Source: Lachnospiraceae bacterium JLR.KK002 (GTDB taxonomy: Bacteria; Bacillota; Clostridia; Lachnospirales; Lachnospiraceae). From it: a DNA stretch of 64,000 bases. The stretch covers positions 4,148,296 to 4,212,295 of the forward strand of contig JAYMNP010000001.1 in NCBI GenBank assembly GCA_036941025.1, read 5' to 3'. The notes below the pieces were generated by a model that was not told the DNA's origin, did no database searches, and saw nothing but the letters and a program-made list of their open reading frames with translations. Position 1 is the first letter of the stretch, and each line of letters begins with the position of its first letter. Below are positions 33,314 to 42,091 of the stretch, one piece after another. Both the position numbers and the translations under genes were made by a program.

Positions 33314-34198
33314 ATGCATTACACAGGAACGATATGGAGGCCGCCCTATGAGGCGTGCAGCGCACTGATCCAGGTGACGGCAGGCTGCACCCACCACAAA
33401 TGTAAATTCTGCACGCTCTATGAGGACGTGCCGTTCAAGTTCAGGATGTCCCCCCTGTCAGAGGTGGAGGCGGATCTGAAGGAAATGAGCCGCTATTACC
33501 GGAACGCAAAGAGGGTGTTCTTTACCGGGGCCAATCCCTTTGTATTGAGCTTCGACAAACTGAAAACGCTGGCAGGGCTGGTAAAGAAATACTACCCCAA
33601 AGTGCAGTCCATCGGTTGTTTTGCCCGCATCACGGACATCACGCCGAAGACCACGGAGCAGTTGAGGGAACTGCGGGAAATGGGGTACAACAGCCTCACC
33701 ATTGGCGTGGAGGCCGGGGACGAGGAATCCCTGTCCTTCATGCACAAGGGCTTCGGGGTAAAGGAAATCCTTACGGAGTGCCAGCGCCTGGACGAAGTGG
33801 GCATGGAGTACAATTTCTTTTACCTTGCCGGCATCTATGGTTCCGGGCACATGGAGGAAGGGGTGAAGAACACGGCGGCGGTGTTCAACCAGCTCCACCC
33901 GAAGATCATTGTTTCCTCAATGCTGACCATCTACCCATCCTCGGAGCTGTACCAGGAAATTCAGGCCGGGAACTGGGCGGAGGAAACGGAGATTGAAAAG
34001 CTGTATGAGCTGCGGATGCTGATAGAAGGGCTCGCTATTGATACCTATTTTGCCACCATGGGCGCGTCCAACTGCGTCAACGTGGAAGGGCATCTGCCGA
34101 AGGACAGGAACAGGATGATCAAGTGGCTGGATGAGGTCATCGGCTCCGTGGATGAAACGGAACTCAGGAGATACCGCGAGAACCTGCGGCATCTGTAA
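33314..34198 (+). CDS. Radical SAM protein
   Basis: 294 aa. The Fe-S motif is CTHHKCKFC, a CX4CX2C spacing rather than the common CX3CX2C, after an IQVTAGC stretch. FFTGANPF and EMGYNSLTIGVEAGDE correspond to the SAM-binding strands. Reads as a single-domain radical SAM enzyme of the kind often annotated as an Elp3/MiaB-like or coproporphyrinogen-like protein; the substrate is unknown. Starts 19 bases after metK. Confidence 0.88.
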   Translation: MHYTGTIWRPPYEACSALIQVTAGCTHHKCKFCTLYEDVPFKFRMSPLSEVEADLKEMSRYYRNAKRVFFTGANPFVLSFDKLKTLAGLVKKYYPKVQSIGCFARITDITPKTTEQLRELREMGYNSLTIGVEAGDEESLSFMHKGFGVKEILTECQRLDEVGMEYNFFYLAGIYGSGHMEEGVKNTAAVFNQLHPKIIVSSMLTIYPSSELYQEIQAGNWAEETEIEKLYELRMLIEGLAIDTYFATMGASNCVNVEGHLPKDRNRMIKWLDEVIGSVDETELRRYRENLRHL

Positions 34199-34213
34199 AG
34201 GAGGGATGGGGCA

Positions 34214-35070
34214 ATGATACAGGACATTTTCCCCTACCGCCTGGACCATGCATTCCGTGACAGGGAACCGGAGCCGGAGGATTGCTTTTTCTCCTTCCGT
34301 GGCGGAGAGGTGCTGCTGCGGGTATCGGAGGACGGCAGCAGGAGGATTCCGGTATTCCATGACCTGGGTATGCCTTTTGCAGAAGTGCGGAGGCTGGCGG
34401 TTTTCCTGTTCTGCGTGGACGGGGTGACTGTCTATCTGCTGCGGCAGCAGGGAGACGTCCTGCCCGAAAGGGAGGGCAGGAAGTATCTTCCGCTCCGGGA
34501 GCTTGACGGCATCCTGCCGAGCTGGGCGTATTTTGCCGGGGCCACTGCCCTGCACCTGGCTGGATGGTATGAGAGGAATGTCTACTGCGGAAGGTGCGGA
34601 AGTGTGAGGGCGCAGGACAGGGGGCGGCGGTCACTTAGCTGCCCGGACTGCGGGGACACCGTTTATCCGGCCATCGCCCCGGTGGTCATGGTGGCGGTCA
34701 CGGACGGGGACAGGCTTCTGATGACGAAGTACGGGGACCGTCCCCTCCCGCAATGGGTTCTGGTGTCAGGCTTTGTGGAGGCAGGGGAGACGCTGGAGGA
34801 AGCGGCAGAGAGGGAAGTCTATGAGGAAACGGGCATCCGCATCAGGGGCCTTAAATATTTTGGGAGCCAGCCCTGGGGCTTTTCCGGTTCCGTGATCGCA
34901 GGCTATACGGCGGAGCTGGACGGTTCGAACCAGCTGCACATCGACACCGGGGAACTGTCAGCGGCGGCATGCACCCACGTTCCAGTCTGCCGAAGGAGCT
35001 GACGGACATCAGCATCGCTTATGAAATGATAGAGGCAATGCGCCTGCCGGAGAAAGGAGGGGTCGGATGA
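34214..35070 (+). pseudogene. NudC-like NUDIX hydrolase with 3' frameshift
   Basis: Domain order matches NADH pyrophosphatase: N-terminal domain, four-cysteine zinc ribbon (CGRCGS...CPDCGD), then a NUDIX box GFVEAGETLEEAAEREVYEE followed by TGI. After GELSAAA (about 34965) the frame is lost; the next frame carries the expected end (RSSLPKELTDISIAYEMIEA) to a stop at 35070 that overlaps the following ATG. NudC enzymes hydrolyse NAD(H) or remove NAD caps from RNA. Only the last ~35 residues are affected, so activity might survive. Confidence 0.82.
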
Positions 35071-35834
35071 ATACCTATTGCAAGGCTGCTATAAGGAACC
35101 AGAAGGAGCTCATGACCGGAATATGGAAAATGGAACTGGAAGCGCCTGAAATCGCCCATAGTGCCAGACCGGGGCAGTTCATCCAGATGTACCCGCCGGA
35201 TGAGAGAAACCTGCTGGCACGCCCGATCAGCCTGGCGGCCATCCATGGGGAAAGTGTGGAAGTAGTGTACCGGGTGGTGGGGAAGGGCACGGAGCAGTTC
35301 TCCCGGCTGCGGGATAATGATATGGTACAGCTCATGGGGCCTCTGGGGAACGGGTTCACGTTGCCGGAGGCAGGGGAGCGGAGCGTCATCATCGGCGGCG
35401 GCCTGGGGATTCCTCCCCTTCTGGAGCTTTCCAAAAGGATTCCGGGAGAGGCGGAGGTTTTCCTGGGCTATGCGGATGCCCCGTTCATGGACGGGGATTT
35501 CCGGGGACATGGCCGGAAGGTCCATGTGGCGAGCCAGACCGGGAATGGCGGCTTTCGCGGGACGGTGCTGGAGCTTGTGGAGGCCATCGCGCCTTTTGCG
35601 GACAGGGTATATGCCTGTGGTCCCCGGCAGATGCTGCAGGCTGTGGCGGAATGGGCAGAAAGGCAGGGCATCCCGGCCCAGGTATCCATGGAGGAACGGA
35701 TGGCCTGCGGCATAGGTGCGTGTCTTGGATGTGCAGTGAAGATACAGAAGCCGGGGGAGAAGGACTGGCAGTACCTGCGGGTTTGCAGGGACGGCCCGGT
35801 CTTTTCCGGCAGGGAGGTGGTGTGGAATGGATGA
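35067..35834 (+). CDS. pyrK: Dihydroorotate dehydrogenase electron-transfer subunit PyrK
   Basis: 255 aa. FAD domain with RPISLAAI, NAD-binding GGGLGIPPLLELSK and CGPRQML, and a C-terminal [2Fe-2S] site CGIGACLGCAVK...RVCRDGPVF. Passes electrons from dihydroorotate to NAD+ in the class 1B enzyme. Start overlaps the upstream NUDIX frame (ATGA), end overlaps pyrD by 8 bases. Confidence 0.95.
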   Translation: MNTYCKAAIRNQKELMTGIWKMELEAPEIAHSARPGQFIQMYPPDERNLLARPISLAAIHGESVEVVYRVVGKGTEQFSRLRDNDMVQLMGPLGNGFTLPEAGERSVIIGGGLGIPPLLELSKRIPGEAEVFLGYADAPFMDGDFRGHGRKVHVASQTGNGGFRGTVLELVEAIAPFADRVYACGPRQMLQAVAEWAERQGIPAQVSMEERMACGIGACLGCAVKIQKPGEKDWQYLRVCRDGPVFSGREVVWNG

Positions 35835-36735
35835 CAGGATGGAGACGGTGGTTGCAGGGGTGGCGCTGAAGAACCCGGTCATTACGGCATCGGGCACATT
35901 CGGCTCCGGCCGTGAGTACGGGGAGCTGATTGACCTGAACTGCCTGGGAGCCGTCACGGTCAAAGGGGTTTCCTGTGAGCCGTGGAAAGGGAATCCGATC
36001 CCCAGGATTGCGGAAACGCAGAGCGGCATGTTAAATTCCATCGGGCTGCAGAATCCGGGAGTGGAGCATTTCATTGAGCATGACCTGCCGTTCCTCCGGC
36101 AGCATGACACAAAAATCATCGTGAATATCTGCGGGCATACGCTGGCGCAGTATTGCGCGGTTGCGGAGAGGCTGGCGGACTGTGATGTGGACATGCTGGA
36201 GCTGAACATCTCCTGTCCGAATGTGGAGGAAGGAGGGCTGGCTTTCGGGACGGCCCCACGGATGGTAGAGCGGGTAGTGCAGGCGGTACGCCATTATACC
36301 GGGCAGCCGCTGACCGTGAAACTGTCGCCGGAGGTCACGGACATAACGGAGATTGCCAGGGCAGCGGTATCGGGTGGTGCGGACGCGCTTTCCCTGATCA
36401 ACACGCTGCGGGGGATGAAGATAGACATCCACAGGCGCAGGGCGGTGCTCGCCAGTAAGACAGGGGGTTATTCCGGCCCAGGCATTATGCCGGTGGCGTT
36501 ACGGATGGTCTATGAGGTGTGTAAGACCGTTGACGTGCCAGTGATCGGCATGGGCGGCATTGCCACCTTTGAGGATGCCCTGGAGTTCATCATGGCGGGG
36601 GCTGCCGCAGTCGCGGTGGGGACGGCGAACTTCCATAACCCTTATGCCACGGTGGAGATCATAGAGGGCATCCGGGGGTATCTGGAAGAAAACGACATAG
36701 CCTCTTTGGACAAGATCAGGGGCATTGTTGATTAG
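35827..36735 (+). CDS. pyrD: Dihydroorotate dehydrogenase 1B catalytic subunit PyrD
   Basis: 302 aa TIM barrel with NPVITASGTFGSG, catalytic cysteine in LELNISCPNVE, VKLSPEVTDI and GMGGIATFEDALEFIMAGA (FMN phosphate). Oxidises dihydroorotate to orotate in pyrimidine synthesis. Overlaps pyrK, confirming a paired complex. Other pyr genes are absent, so this is accessory cargo rather than the main pathway. Confidence 0.96.
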   Translation: MDDRMETVVAGVALKNPVITASGTFGSGREYGELIDLNCLGAVTVKGVSCEPWKGNPIPRIAETQSGMLNSIGLQNPGVEHFIEHDLPFLRQHDTKIIVNICGHTLAQYCAVAERLADCDVDMLELNISCPNVEEGGLAFGTAPRMVERVVQAVRHYTGQPLTVKLSPEVTDITEIARAAVSGGADALSLINTLRGMKIDIHRRRAVLASKTGGYSGPGIMPVALRMVYEVCKTVDVPVIGMGGIATFEDALEFIMAGAAAVAVGTANFHNPYATVEIIEGIRGYLEENDIASLDKIRGIVD

Positions 36736-36806
36736 CCGGTACAGGCGGCAGAATGCTGTGGAGGATATGCTTGGGCCATTATTCATTTTATAAGGGAGGT
36801 GGACAC

Positions 36807-37157
36807 ATGGAGAACAGTTTGGCGAGCAGGGAGTGGATTGACAGTAATCTGCTGACAATCATTGATATTGGAAAGGTTCATTTCTGCCTGGAGTACCGCT
36901 CGGTAGAAGTATGCGGGCAAGAGGTGGAGCTGATCACAAAAGAATTTGATATACTGGCCCTTCTCATCATGAATCCCAGGCGCGTGTTTACCTATGAGAT
37001 GATCATGGATTTGGTATGGCATGAGGATTATGATATTTATGCCCGGAGGACGATAATCAACCATATCAGCAATATCCGTAAAAAACTGATGTCTGTGCCG
37101 GGGGTGCCGAATTATATCAAGAGCGTCCACAGTGTGGGTTATAAGTTTAATGAATAG
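36807..37157 (+). CDS. Stand-alone OmpR-type winged-helix regulator
   Basis: 116 aa. GGGAGG precedes ATG 36807. Only the DNA-binding domain is present (LITKEFDILALLIMNPRRVF, RRTIINHISNIRKKLM, YIKSVHSVGYKF), with a 35-residue N-terminal extension and no receiver domain. Probably a regulator of mobile-element genes; lacks a visible sensory partner. Confidence 0.85.
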   Translation: MENSLASREWIDSNLLTIIDIGKVHFCLEYRSVEVCGQEVELITKEFDILALLIMNPRRVFTYEMIMDLVWHEDYDIYARRTIINHISNIRKKLMSVPGVPNYIKSVHSVGYKFNE

Positions 37158-37367
37158 AAACTCTGGCGGCTGGGTCTGCCGGAGTTTTTCTTGGTTAAAA
37201 AATGAGTGTTCCATGACGGGTACTGTACATCTCCCCGTTATAATGCTTCCAAAAGGGAGGCTGGCTGCCTGGATAGTCTTCTGTTCTTCCTTATATAAGG
37301 AGGGAATCGGGGATGTTTCCGAAAGGCAGACAGCTACGAAGGAACAACTGTATATTTAAGGCCCTAT

Positions 37368-37404
37368 GCGCCGCAATCCGTGAGTTTGGGATTGCGGCGC
37401 TTTT
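37368..37404 (+). terminator. Attenuator-like terminator upstream of sigma gene
   Basis: GCGCCGCAATCC and GGATTGCGGCGC form a perfect 12-bp stem followed by TTTTCATTT, 170 bases before the sigma-like start codon. Confidence 0.75.
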
Positions 37405-37505
37405 CATTTCGACAGAATCAGATAGAGTTCGGCTTTATCCTCCTTCTTTCACGGATATCTCACATCCGTATCTGTATGTGGGACGACGGAAAATATCAGT
37501 GTTCC

Positions 37506-37567
37506 GTTGCCGTTCCCCGCCTTCTGATTTCGATTTTGCCAGTCAACTAAAAATCGAAATTGGAGGA
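37506..37567 (+). promoter_or_regulatory. Conserved leader motif and ribosome-site hairpin
   Basis: GTTGCCGTTCCCCGCCTTC is followed by ATTTCGATTTT and AAAATCGAAAT arms (11 bp) ending at the TGGAGG. Same order of parts as at 18416-18476. Confidence 0.65.
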
Positions 37568-37573
37568 TTACCC

Positions 37574-37999
37574 ATGAAGAAAATCAATCTGCGGGATTAT
37601 TACCCGTTTTATACAAAGGACACTGTTGTTGAGGTGCCGGAGGAAATTGCATTGCTGCTCCGGGAGTATGAGCTTCTGGAAGAAGCATACAGAATCCGTA
37701 CATACCGTTACAAGGCTTTTTATTCTTTGGATTATGCTGGAGGCATTGAAAGGGATATGGCAGCTTTGGACCAGAAAAATCCCTGTGATCTTGTAGAGCA
37801 GCTTTATGACAGGGAACAGCTTTATAAAGCCCTTGCCTCTCTGCCGGAAAAACAGCGAAACCGGATTTATGCGCATTATTTTCTCGGCATGAGCAAGAGC
37901 GCCATTGCCAGGGCGGAGGGAATCAATGAGAGCAATGTGAGGAAATCCATTGAACACGGTTTGAGCAATCTTCAAAAAGTTTTAGAAGAAATTTTTTAA
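37574..37999 (+). CDS. ICE-type sigma-70 region-4-like protein
   Basis: 141 aa, ATG 37574 after GGAGG. C-terminal half LYKALASLPEKQRNRIYAHY, FLGMSKSAIARAEGINESNV, RKSIEHGL is a sigma region 4 helix-turn-helix; the N-terminal half is specific to conjugative-element sigma-like proteins. It is likely to direct or modulate transcription of the element. Both this gene and the truncated relative at 18480 have terminator-plus-hairpin leaders. Confidence 0.85.
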   Translation: MKKINLRDYYPFYTKDTVVEVPEEIALLLREYELLEEAYRIRTYRYKAFYSLDYAGGIERDMAALDQKNPCDLVEQLYDREQLYKALASLPEKQRNRIYAHYFLGMSKSAIARAEGINESNVRKSIEHGLSNLQKVLEEIF

Positions 38000-38603
38000 T
38001 TCAGACGGCGAAATTGCCCTGAAAATGTACGGAATAGTAAGAAGGGCATTTCTGGCAGGACAAGCCGGGGGTGAGGCAGCAGGGCACAGGCTCTGAACCA
38101 CCCCAAGGAGTGACTAATATCTGCTCTGCCCTTTGCGGCACCTTGACAATTTCATACACATTGCTATGGGTACTTCATTCTGTGTTCCGAGCGGAGGATG
38201 GGGCGGCGCAAAGACAGACAGCCTGGGGAGGTGATGAATAAAGGCTGTCCGAGCGGTCCACGTTTCCACCGATCCGGCTGTGGCAGGCCGGACGCGATGA
38301 CGACGCAGATCATAATGGTACTTTCTCACGACCCCTCACAGACTGGAAGGGGAGTCCCTGCGGTGTTTGCTTGCTCTGGCAAAGCGGCGGCACAGGCGGG
38401 GCTATGATGCGGTGAAGCCGGCCGCAGCCTGTAGCAATCCCTTCCTATATAAATGTGTATGGGACCTGCCGGGGAGCGTGGCAAATACGGCGGACAGAAT
38501 CGAGATCAGATACAATGGGCCGGGTCTGTGACTATAAGAGCGCAGGCCCGACTTATTCATGTGGCCTTGATAAAGACATTGGGAACGGGAAGGAGGTTTT
38601 TCT
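38000..38603 (+). other. Noncoding or unassigned spacer before recombinase genes
   Basis: About 600 bases. I see a promoter-like TTGACA (38143) with TATGGG 16 bases on, and several G-rich purine tracts, but no convincing gene. Short open frames in both strands here lack ribosome sites or recognisable content. The sequence looks like the regulatory gap often found ahead of ICE recombinase modules (inference). Confidence 0.4.
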
Positions 38604-38786
38604 TTGGAGAATATGAGGACAGACAGGAATCCTGTCATGCGGTTACATATCAACAGCTCGGCGGTCACGATCATGTTCAGCGGGAGCGAGGGTACGGATG
38701 TGAAAAATAAGGTCAGGGACATACTCACGGAGGCATATGAGGAACGCTTCCAGAAAGAGTTCATCCCATGCGGCCAGGCACTATGA
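38604..38786 (+). CDS. Small mobile-element protein with TTG start
   Basis: 60 aa. AGGAGG (38591-38596) is seven bases from TTG 38604 but sixteen from ATG 38613, so TTG is the likely start. Content (MRLHINSSAVTIMFSGSEGT, DVKNKVRDILTEAYEERFQK) resembles the small TnpW-like proteins encoded just before ICE serine recombinases (low certainty). Function unknown. Confidence 0.6.
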   Translation: MENMRTDRNPVMRLHINSSAVTIMFSGSEGTDVKNKVRDILTEAYEERFQKEFIPCGQAL

Positions 38787-38951
38787 AAACAGGAGGATTG
38801 CGGTGCTTTTCCTCAAAAGACGCGTTGCCGTCAGGGGCATTTCACGGTATAATATAAGTACCGGGAGCGGTATTGCACCGGCTGCACATTGACAAGCGAA
38901 TAAGGAATAGCAGCGTGATTCCGTACAAAAAGAATGTACGGAGGTAGCGTA

Positions 38952-40565
38952 ATGAAACGGGTTTATTGTCTTTATAGAGTATCGACCAAAAAGCAGGTAG
39001 ACAAGAACGATAAGAATGAGAACGACATCCCCATGCAGAAAACAGCGTGCCGTGATTTTGCCAGCAGCCAGCAGGACTGGACGATCCTGAAAGAGTTTTC
39101 CGAAAAAGGGATTTCTGGCTATAAGGTATCGGCGGATGACAGGGACGCCATTCAGGAGCTGAAAGAGGCGGCCTTGAATAACGAGTTTGACATTCTTCTG
39201 GTATTTATGTTTGACAGGATTGGGAGGATTGACGACGAGACGCCTTTCGTGGTGGAATGGTTCGCCAAGCACGGCGTTGAGGTATGGAGTACCCAGGAGG
39301 GGCAGCAGTGCTTCAACAACCATGTGGACAAGCTGATGAATTATCTCCGGTTCTGGCAGGCGTCCGGCGAGAGTGAAAAGACTTCCATCCGGATCAAGAG
39401 CAAGATGCAGCAGATGACCCTTGACGGGTTATATACCGGCGGCCCGGTCAAGTTCGGGTACCGTCTGGTGGACAGCGGCCTTGTGAACCGGAAGGGTGCA
39501 AAGGTTAAGAAGTATGAGATTGACCCGGCGGACAGCGAAGTGCTCCACATGATCGACGAAATGACGATCCATAAGGGGTACGGCTCTTACAGGATGGCGG
39601 ACTTCCTTAATAAAAAGGGGTACAAGCCCAGCGGCGGGGGAAAGTTCACAAGCATTAAAGTAATCCGTATCCTTCGGGATTCCTTCTATTGCGGGAGGCT
39701 GGAGGACGGCTCAACTTCCCCGCAGTTGGAGGCGCTGCGGCTCCGCAGTGATGATACATACGACCAGATTCTTTACATTCTGGAGCAGAGACAGAATAAG
39801 AACGAGGAAAAGCGGCATATTGCTTTACAGACCAAAGGACAGGCAATGCTTTCCGGGAATGTGTTCTGCGCCCACTGCGGCGGGAGGCTGACAACCATCC
39901 GGTACCGCGACAGTTATACGAGGGCTGACGGCACGGAGTATTCCGTGGACCAGATCAAGTATTCCTGTTACCACAAGAGCCGCAAGCTCTGCAAGTGTGA
40001 CGGGCAGACGACCTACCAGGCGGACAGGGTGGACGAGACCATCCGGCAGATCATCCGAAAAATCTTTAGCTGCATGGATGGGGCGCCGGAGGAAGAAAAG
40101 CTGCAGGCAATGTTCAAGCGGCAGATGGCCGGGAACAGGGCCACGCAGAAGAAGCTGGATTTGGAGATTAACAAGAATAAGGAGCAGCTCACGAAGCTGC
40201 AGCTTGAAATCGCAAAGACGCTGACAGGCGACAGTATTTATTCCCCGGAGGATCTGTCCCAGGCGATCCAGACCATCAAGTCACGGGTCACCGAGGCGGA
40301 GGCAAAGCTCACGGAGCTTCGGGAGGAAGAAGCCAGGAAGAAACAGGGGATTGACCTGATCACCCCGACCTATAACCAGTTCAAGTCCTGGGCGGAGGAA
40401 TTTGACACTGCCACACTGGAGCAGAAGAAAATGATAGCCTGCCACTTGTTCAAGCGTATTGAGGTTGGGAGGGATTACAAGATCTCTGTGGAACTCAACA
40501 TGTCATACCAGCAGTTCTGCTCCGAGTGGGGCGACGGCAGCGTTTTGGTTACGGCGGCCATCTGA
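38952..40565 (+). CDS. Large serine recombinase
   Basis: 537 aa; GGAGG precedes ATG 38952. Resolvase domain 1-150 with catalytic Ser in YRVSTKKQ and the FDRIGR motif; recombinase domain about 170-280 (GYGSYRMADFLNKKGYKPSG); zinc ribbon CAHCGG...CYHKSRKLCKC; coiled coil about 400-480 that controls integration versus excision. Would insert and excise the element it sits on. Close to the junction with the broken tRNA-Asn. Confidence 0.95.
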   Translation: MKRVYCLYRVSTKKQVDKNDKNENDIPMQKTACRDFASSQQDWTILKEFSEKGISGYKVSADDRDAIQELKEAALNNEFDILLVFMFDRIGRIDDETPFVVEWFAKHGVEVWSTQEGQQCFNNHVDKLMNYLRFWQASGESEKTSIRIKSKMQQMTLDGLYTGGPVKFGYRLVDSGLVNRKGAKVKKYEIDPADSEVLHMIDEMTIHKGYGSYRMADFLNKKGYKPSGGGKFTSIKVIRILRDSFYCGRLEDGSTSPQLEALRLRSDDTYDQILYILEQRQNKNEEKRHIALQTKGQAMLSGNVFCAHCGGRLTTIRYRDSYTRADGTEYSVDQIKYSCYHKSRKLCKCDGQTTYQADRVDETIRQIIRKIFSCMDGAPEEEKLQAMFKRQMAGNRATQKKLDLEINKNKEQLTKLQLEIAKTLTGDSIYSPEDLSQAIQTIKSRVTEAEAKLTELREEEARKKQGIDLITPTYNQFKSWAEEFDTATLEQKKMIACHLFKRIEVGRDYKISVELNMSYQQFCSEWGDGSVLVTAAI

Positions 40566-40582
40566 TAAGGAGGTGGCCGGCT

Positions 40583-40756
40583 GATGTACCCTATCATTGA
40601 AAGAGACGGATTATGTTTCATTACGGATACTTATGTACTGCGTTATAAAAGAGCAAAAAATTTTCAAAAACATAAAATTCCCTCTTGCCAAATGAGAGAA
40701 GTTGTGTTAATATATTATTCGTTAGGTCACCAGTCAGATGGTAGCCGAACAGAGTG
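40583..40756 (+). CDS. Possible truncated 57-aa ORF after recombinase
   Basis: ATG 40583 has a good AGGAGG (40568). Codes MYPIIERDGLCFITDTYVLR then a basic stretch, and stops. A strong ribosome site on such a short product suggests the 5' end of a longer gene cut at the element boundary. Confidence 0.4.
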
Positions 40757-40825
40757 AAAAGTATAGCCTCGATTGTAATTTGGACATAACACTCTATCAA
40801 AGAGATTTTACGGTATGTAACCGTA

Positions 40826-40886
40826 TCAATGGTAGAGCACGCGGCTGTTAACCGCGGGGTTGTTGGTTCGAGCCCAACTCGGGGAG
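40826..40886 (+). pseudogene. tRNA-Asn(GTT) lacking its 5' acceptor strand
   Basis: From TCAATGGTAGAGC through the anticodon arm (GCGGCTGTTAACCGC) and T arm to TCGGGGAG the tRNA is perfect, but the first ~11 bases (normally TCCCCGA...) are replaced by unrelated sequence, so the acceptor stem cannot form. Likely product of an integration or deletion event. Confidence 0.85.
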
Positions 40887-40894
40887 TGAAAAGG

Positions 40895-40928
40895 AATCCT
40901 GTAGGCAGCAATGTTTACAGGATTTTGT
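40895..40928 (+). terminator. Hairpin after tRNA-Asn remnant
   Basis: AATCCTGTA and TACAGGATT pair perfectly, followed by TTGTGTAGTTT. Confidence 0.6.
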
Positions 40929-40960
40929 GTAGTTTAAATCAGGAGGTGGTATGATGAAAA

Positions 40961-41206
40961 GCGCCTGGCGATGATGACAAATGCTGCTATTTGATTCCGG
41001 TATTAAAAGATTCCATGCAGTCGGTTGGAACCTGCAGTTTTATGATAAGTGCGGATAAGAAGATTTATGATATTGCTTACTATGTGCATAAAAATTACTG
41101 GCGTCAGGGATATACAACGGAAATCGCGCAGGGAATGATTGATTATGCCAGAAGACAGGGGGCGGAAAAAGTTACAAGGGACGGATGTGGTTATAAAAGA
41201 TTATAA
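40961..41206 (+). pseudogene. GNAT acetyltransferase fragment
   Basis: 82 codons: LIPVLKDSMQSVGTCSFMIS, IYDIAYYVHKNYWRQGYTTE, IAQGMIDYARRQGAEKV. The acetyl-CoA loop (RQGYTTE) is present but the N-terminal and C-terminal parts of a normal ~170 aa enzyme are missing, and no good start is in frame with the AGGAGG at 40942. Confidence 0.65.
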
Positions 41207-41267
41207 ATATGAGATTTTGCTTTGAGTCTGATGTATGGTATAATCTGTTTTGAGGAGGTATAATCAA

Positions 41268-41900
41268 ATGAAGAAAAGTACAGTGAAAACAGGTACCTTG
41301 TTATTGTCCGGCCTTTGCTGCCTGATGTTGCTGAATGGTTGTGGCTCTCAGGGGAAAAACAAATCTTCGGATTGGCCTGCCGCAGATGAGGCCGGAAGAG
41401 AAGTGGAGAATTTGGAAGAAGGTGCATCAGCTTTTGCGGAAGAAGACCTGGGAGAATTTTCCATAAAAGATATAGAAGGTAACACATACACTCAGGAAAT
41501 GTTTGCAGATTATGACCTTACCATGGTAAATGTATTTACTACCTGGTGCTCGCCGTGTGTCAGAGAAATTCCCGATTTGGAAAAGCTGAGCAATGAGGTG
41601 AAAGATCAGGGGATTAATGTGGTGGGAATTGTTCTGGATGCCATTGACAGTTCCGGTAAAACAGATGAAGAAGTTGTGGAAAAAGCAAAACTGCTGGCTG
41701 AAATGACAGGTGCGGCCTATCCCTTTCTGATTCCGGATGAAGGGTATCTAAATGGCAGGCTTTCCGGAATTGCGGCGGTTCCTGAGACTTTTTTTGTAGA
41801 TAAAGAAGGGAATATTACAGGGGAGACTTATTCTGGCAGCCGCTCTCTGGAAGACTGGAAAACCATTGTAGAGACAGAACGGGAAGGAGCGGCAGAATGA
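41268..41900 (+). CDS. TlpA/ResA-like thioredoxin lipoprotein
   Basis: 210 aa. GAGGAGG precedes ATG 41268. Lipoprotein signal ending LNGC (cysteine about 25), then a thioredoxin fold with TTWCSPCVREIP active site, AAVPETFFVDKEGNI cis-proline region. Acts outside the membrane as a disulfide reductase or cytochrome/thiol maintenance protein. The next two genes overlap and probably supply its electrons from the cytoplasm. Confidence 0.93.
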   Translation: MKKSTVKTGTLLLSGLCCLMLLNGCGSQGKNKSSDWPAADEAGREVENLEEGASAFAEEDLGEFSIKDIEGNTYTQEMFADYDLTMVNVFTTWCSPCVREIPDLEKLSNEVKDQGINVVGIVLDAIDSSGKTDEEVVEKAKLLAEMTGAAYPFLIPDEGYLNGRLSGIAAVPETFFVDKEGNITGETYSGSRSLEDWKTIVETEREGAAE

Positions 41901-42091
41901 GCCGTCTCCGGCCTGCAGGGAAGGAATCAGATTCAGGCGGCAAAGTAAATTGCCACAGGGCTTCCCGGACAGGTATCTGTATGGCAGCGGCGGGAATTTT
42001 TATGATGGGATTTGGAGTTTACCGGGGAGAAGTGTCCGTGGTTCTGGAAAAAGCAATCAATATCTGTATGGAGTGTATTGGAATTGGATAA
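41897..42091 (+). CDS. CD1871A-type CXXC small membrane protein
   Basis: 64 aa, overlapping the previous stop (ATGA). One hydrophobic segment (GICMAAAGIFMMGFGVY) and the family ending KAINICMECIGIG with its CxxC pair. Such proteins occur between TlpA-like and 4Fe-4S genes in clostridia (established context); presumed to relay thiol electrons through the membrane. Confidence 0.85.
   Translation: MSRLRPAGKESDSGGKVNCHRASRTGICMAAAGIFMMGFGVYRGEVSVVLEKAINICMECIGIG

Noticed and set aside
38198-38407. 69-aa open frame in the gap before the recombinase
   Set aside because: Arg/Pro/Gly-rich with no ribosome site and an equally long frame on the other strand; more likely noncoding.
40621-40911. Minus-strand 96-aa frame with GLEPTTPRLTAACS
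   Set aside because: This is the antisense reading of the tRNA-Asn remnant, a well-known false protein.
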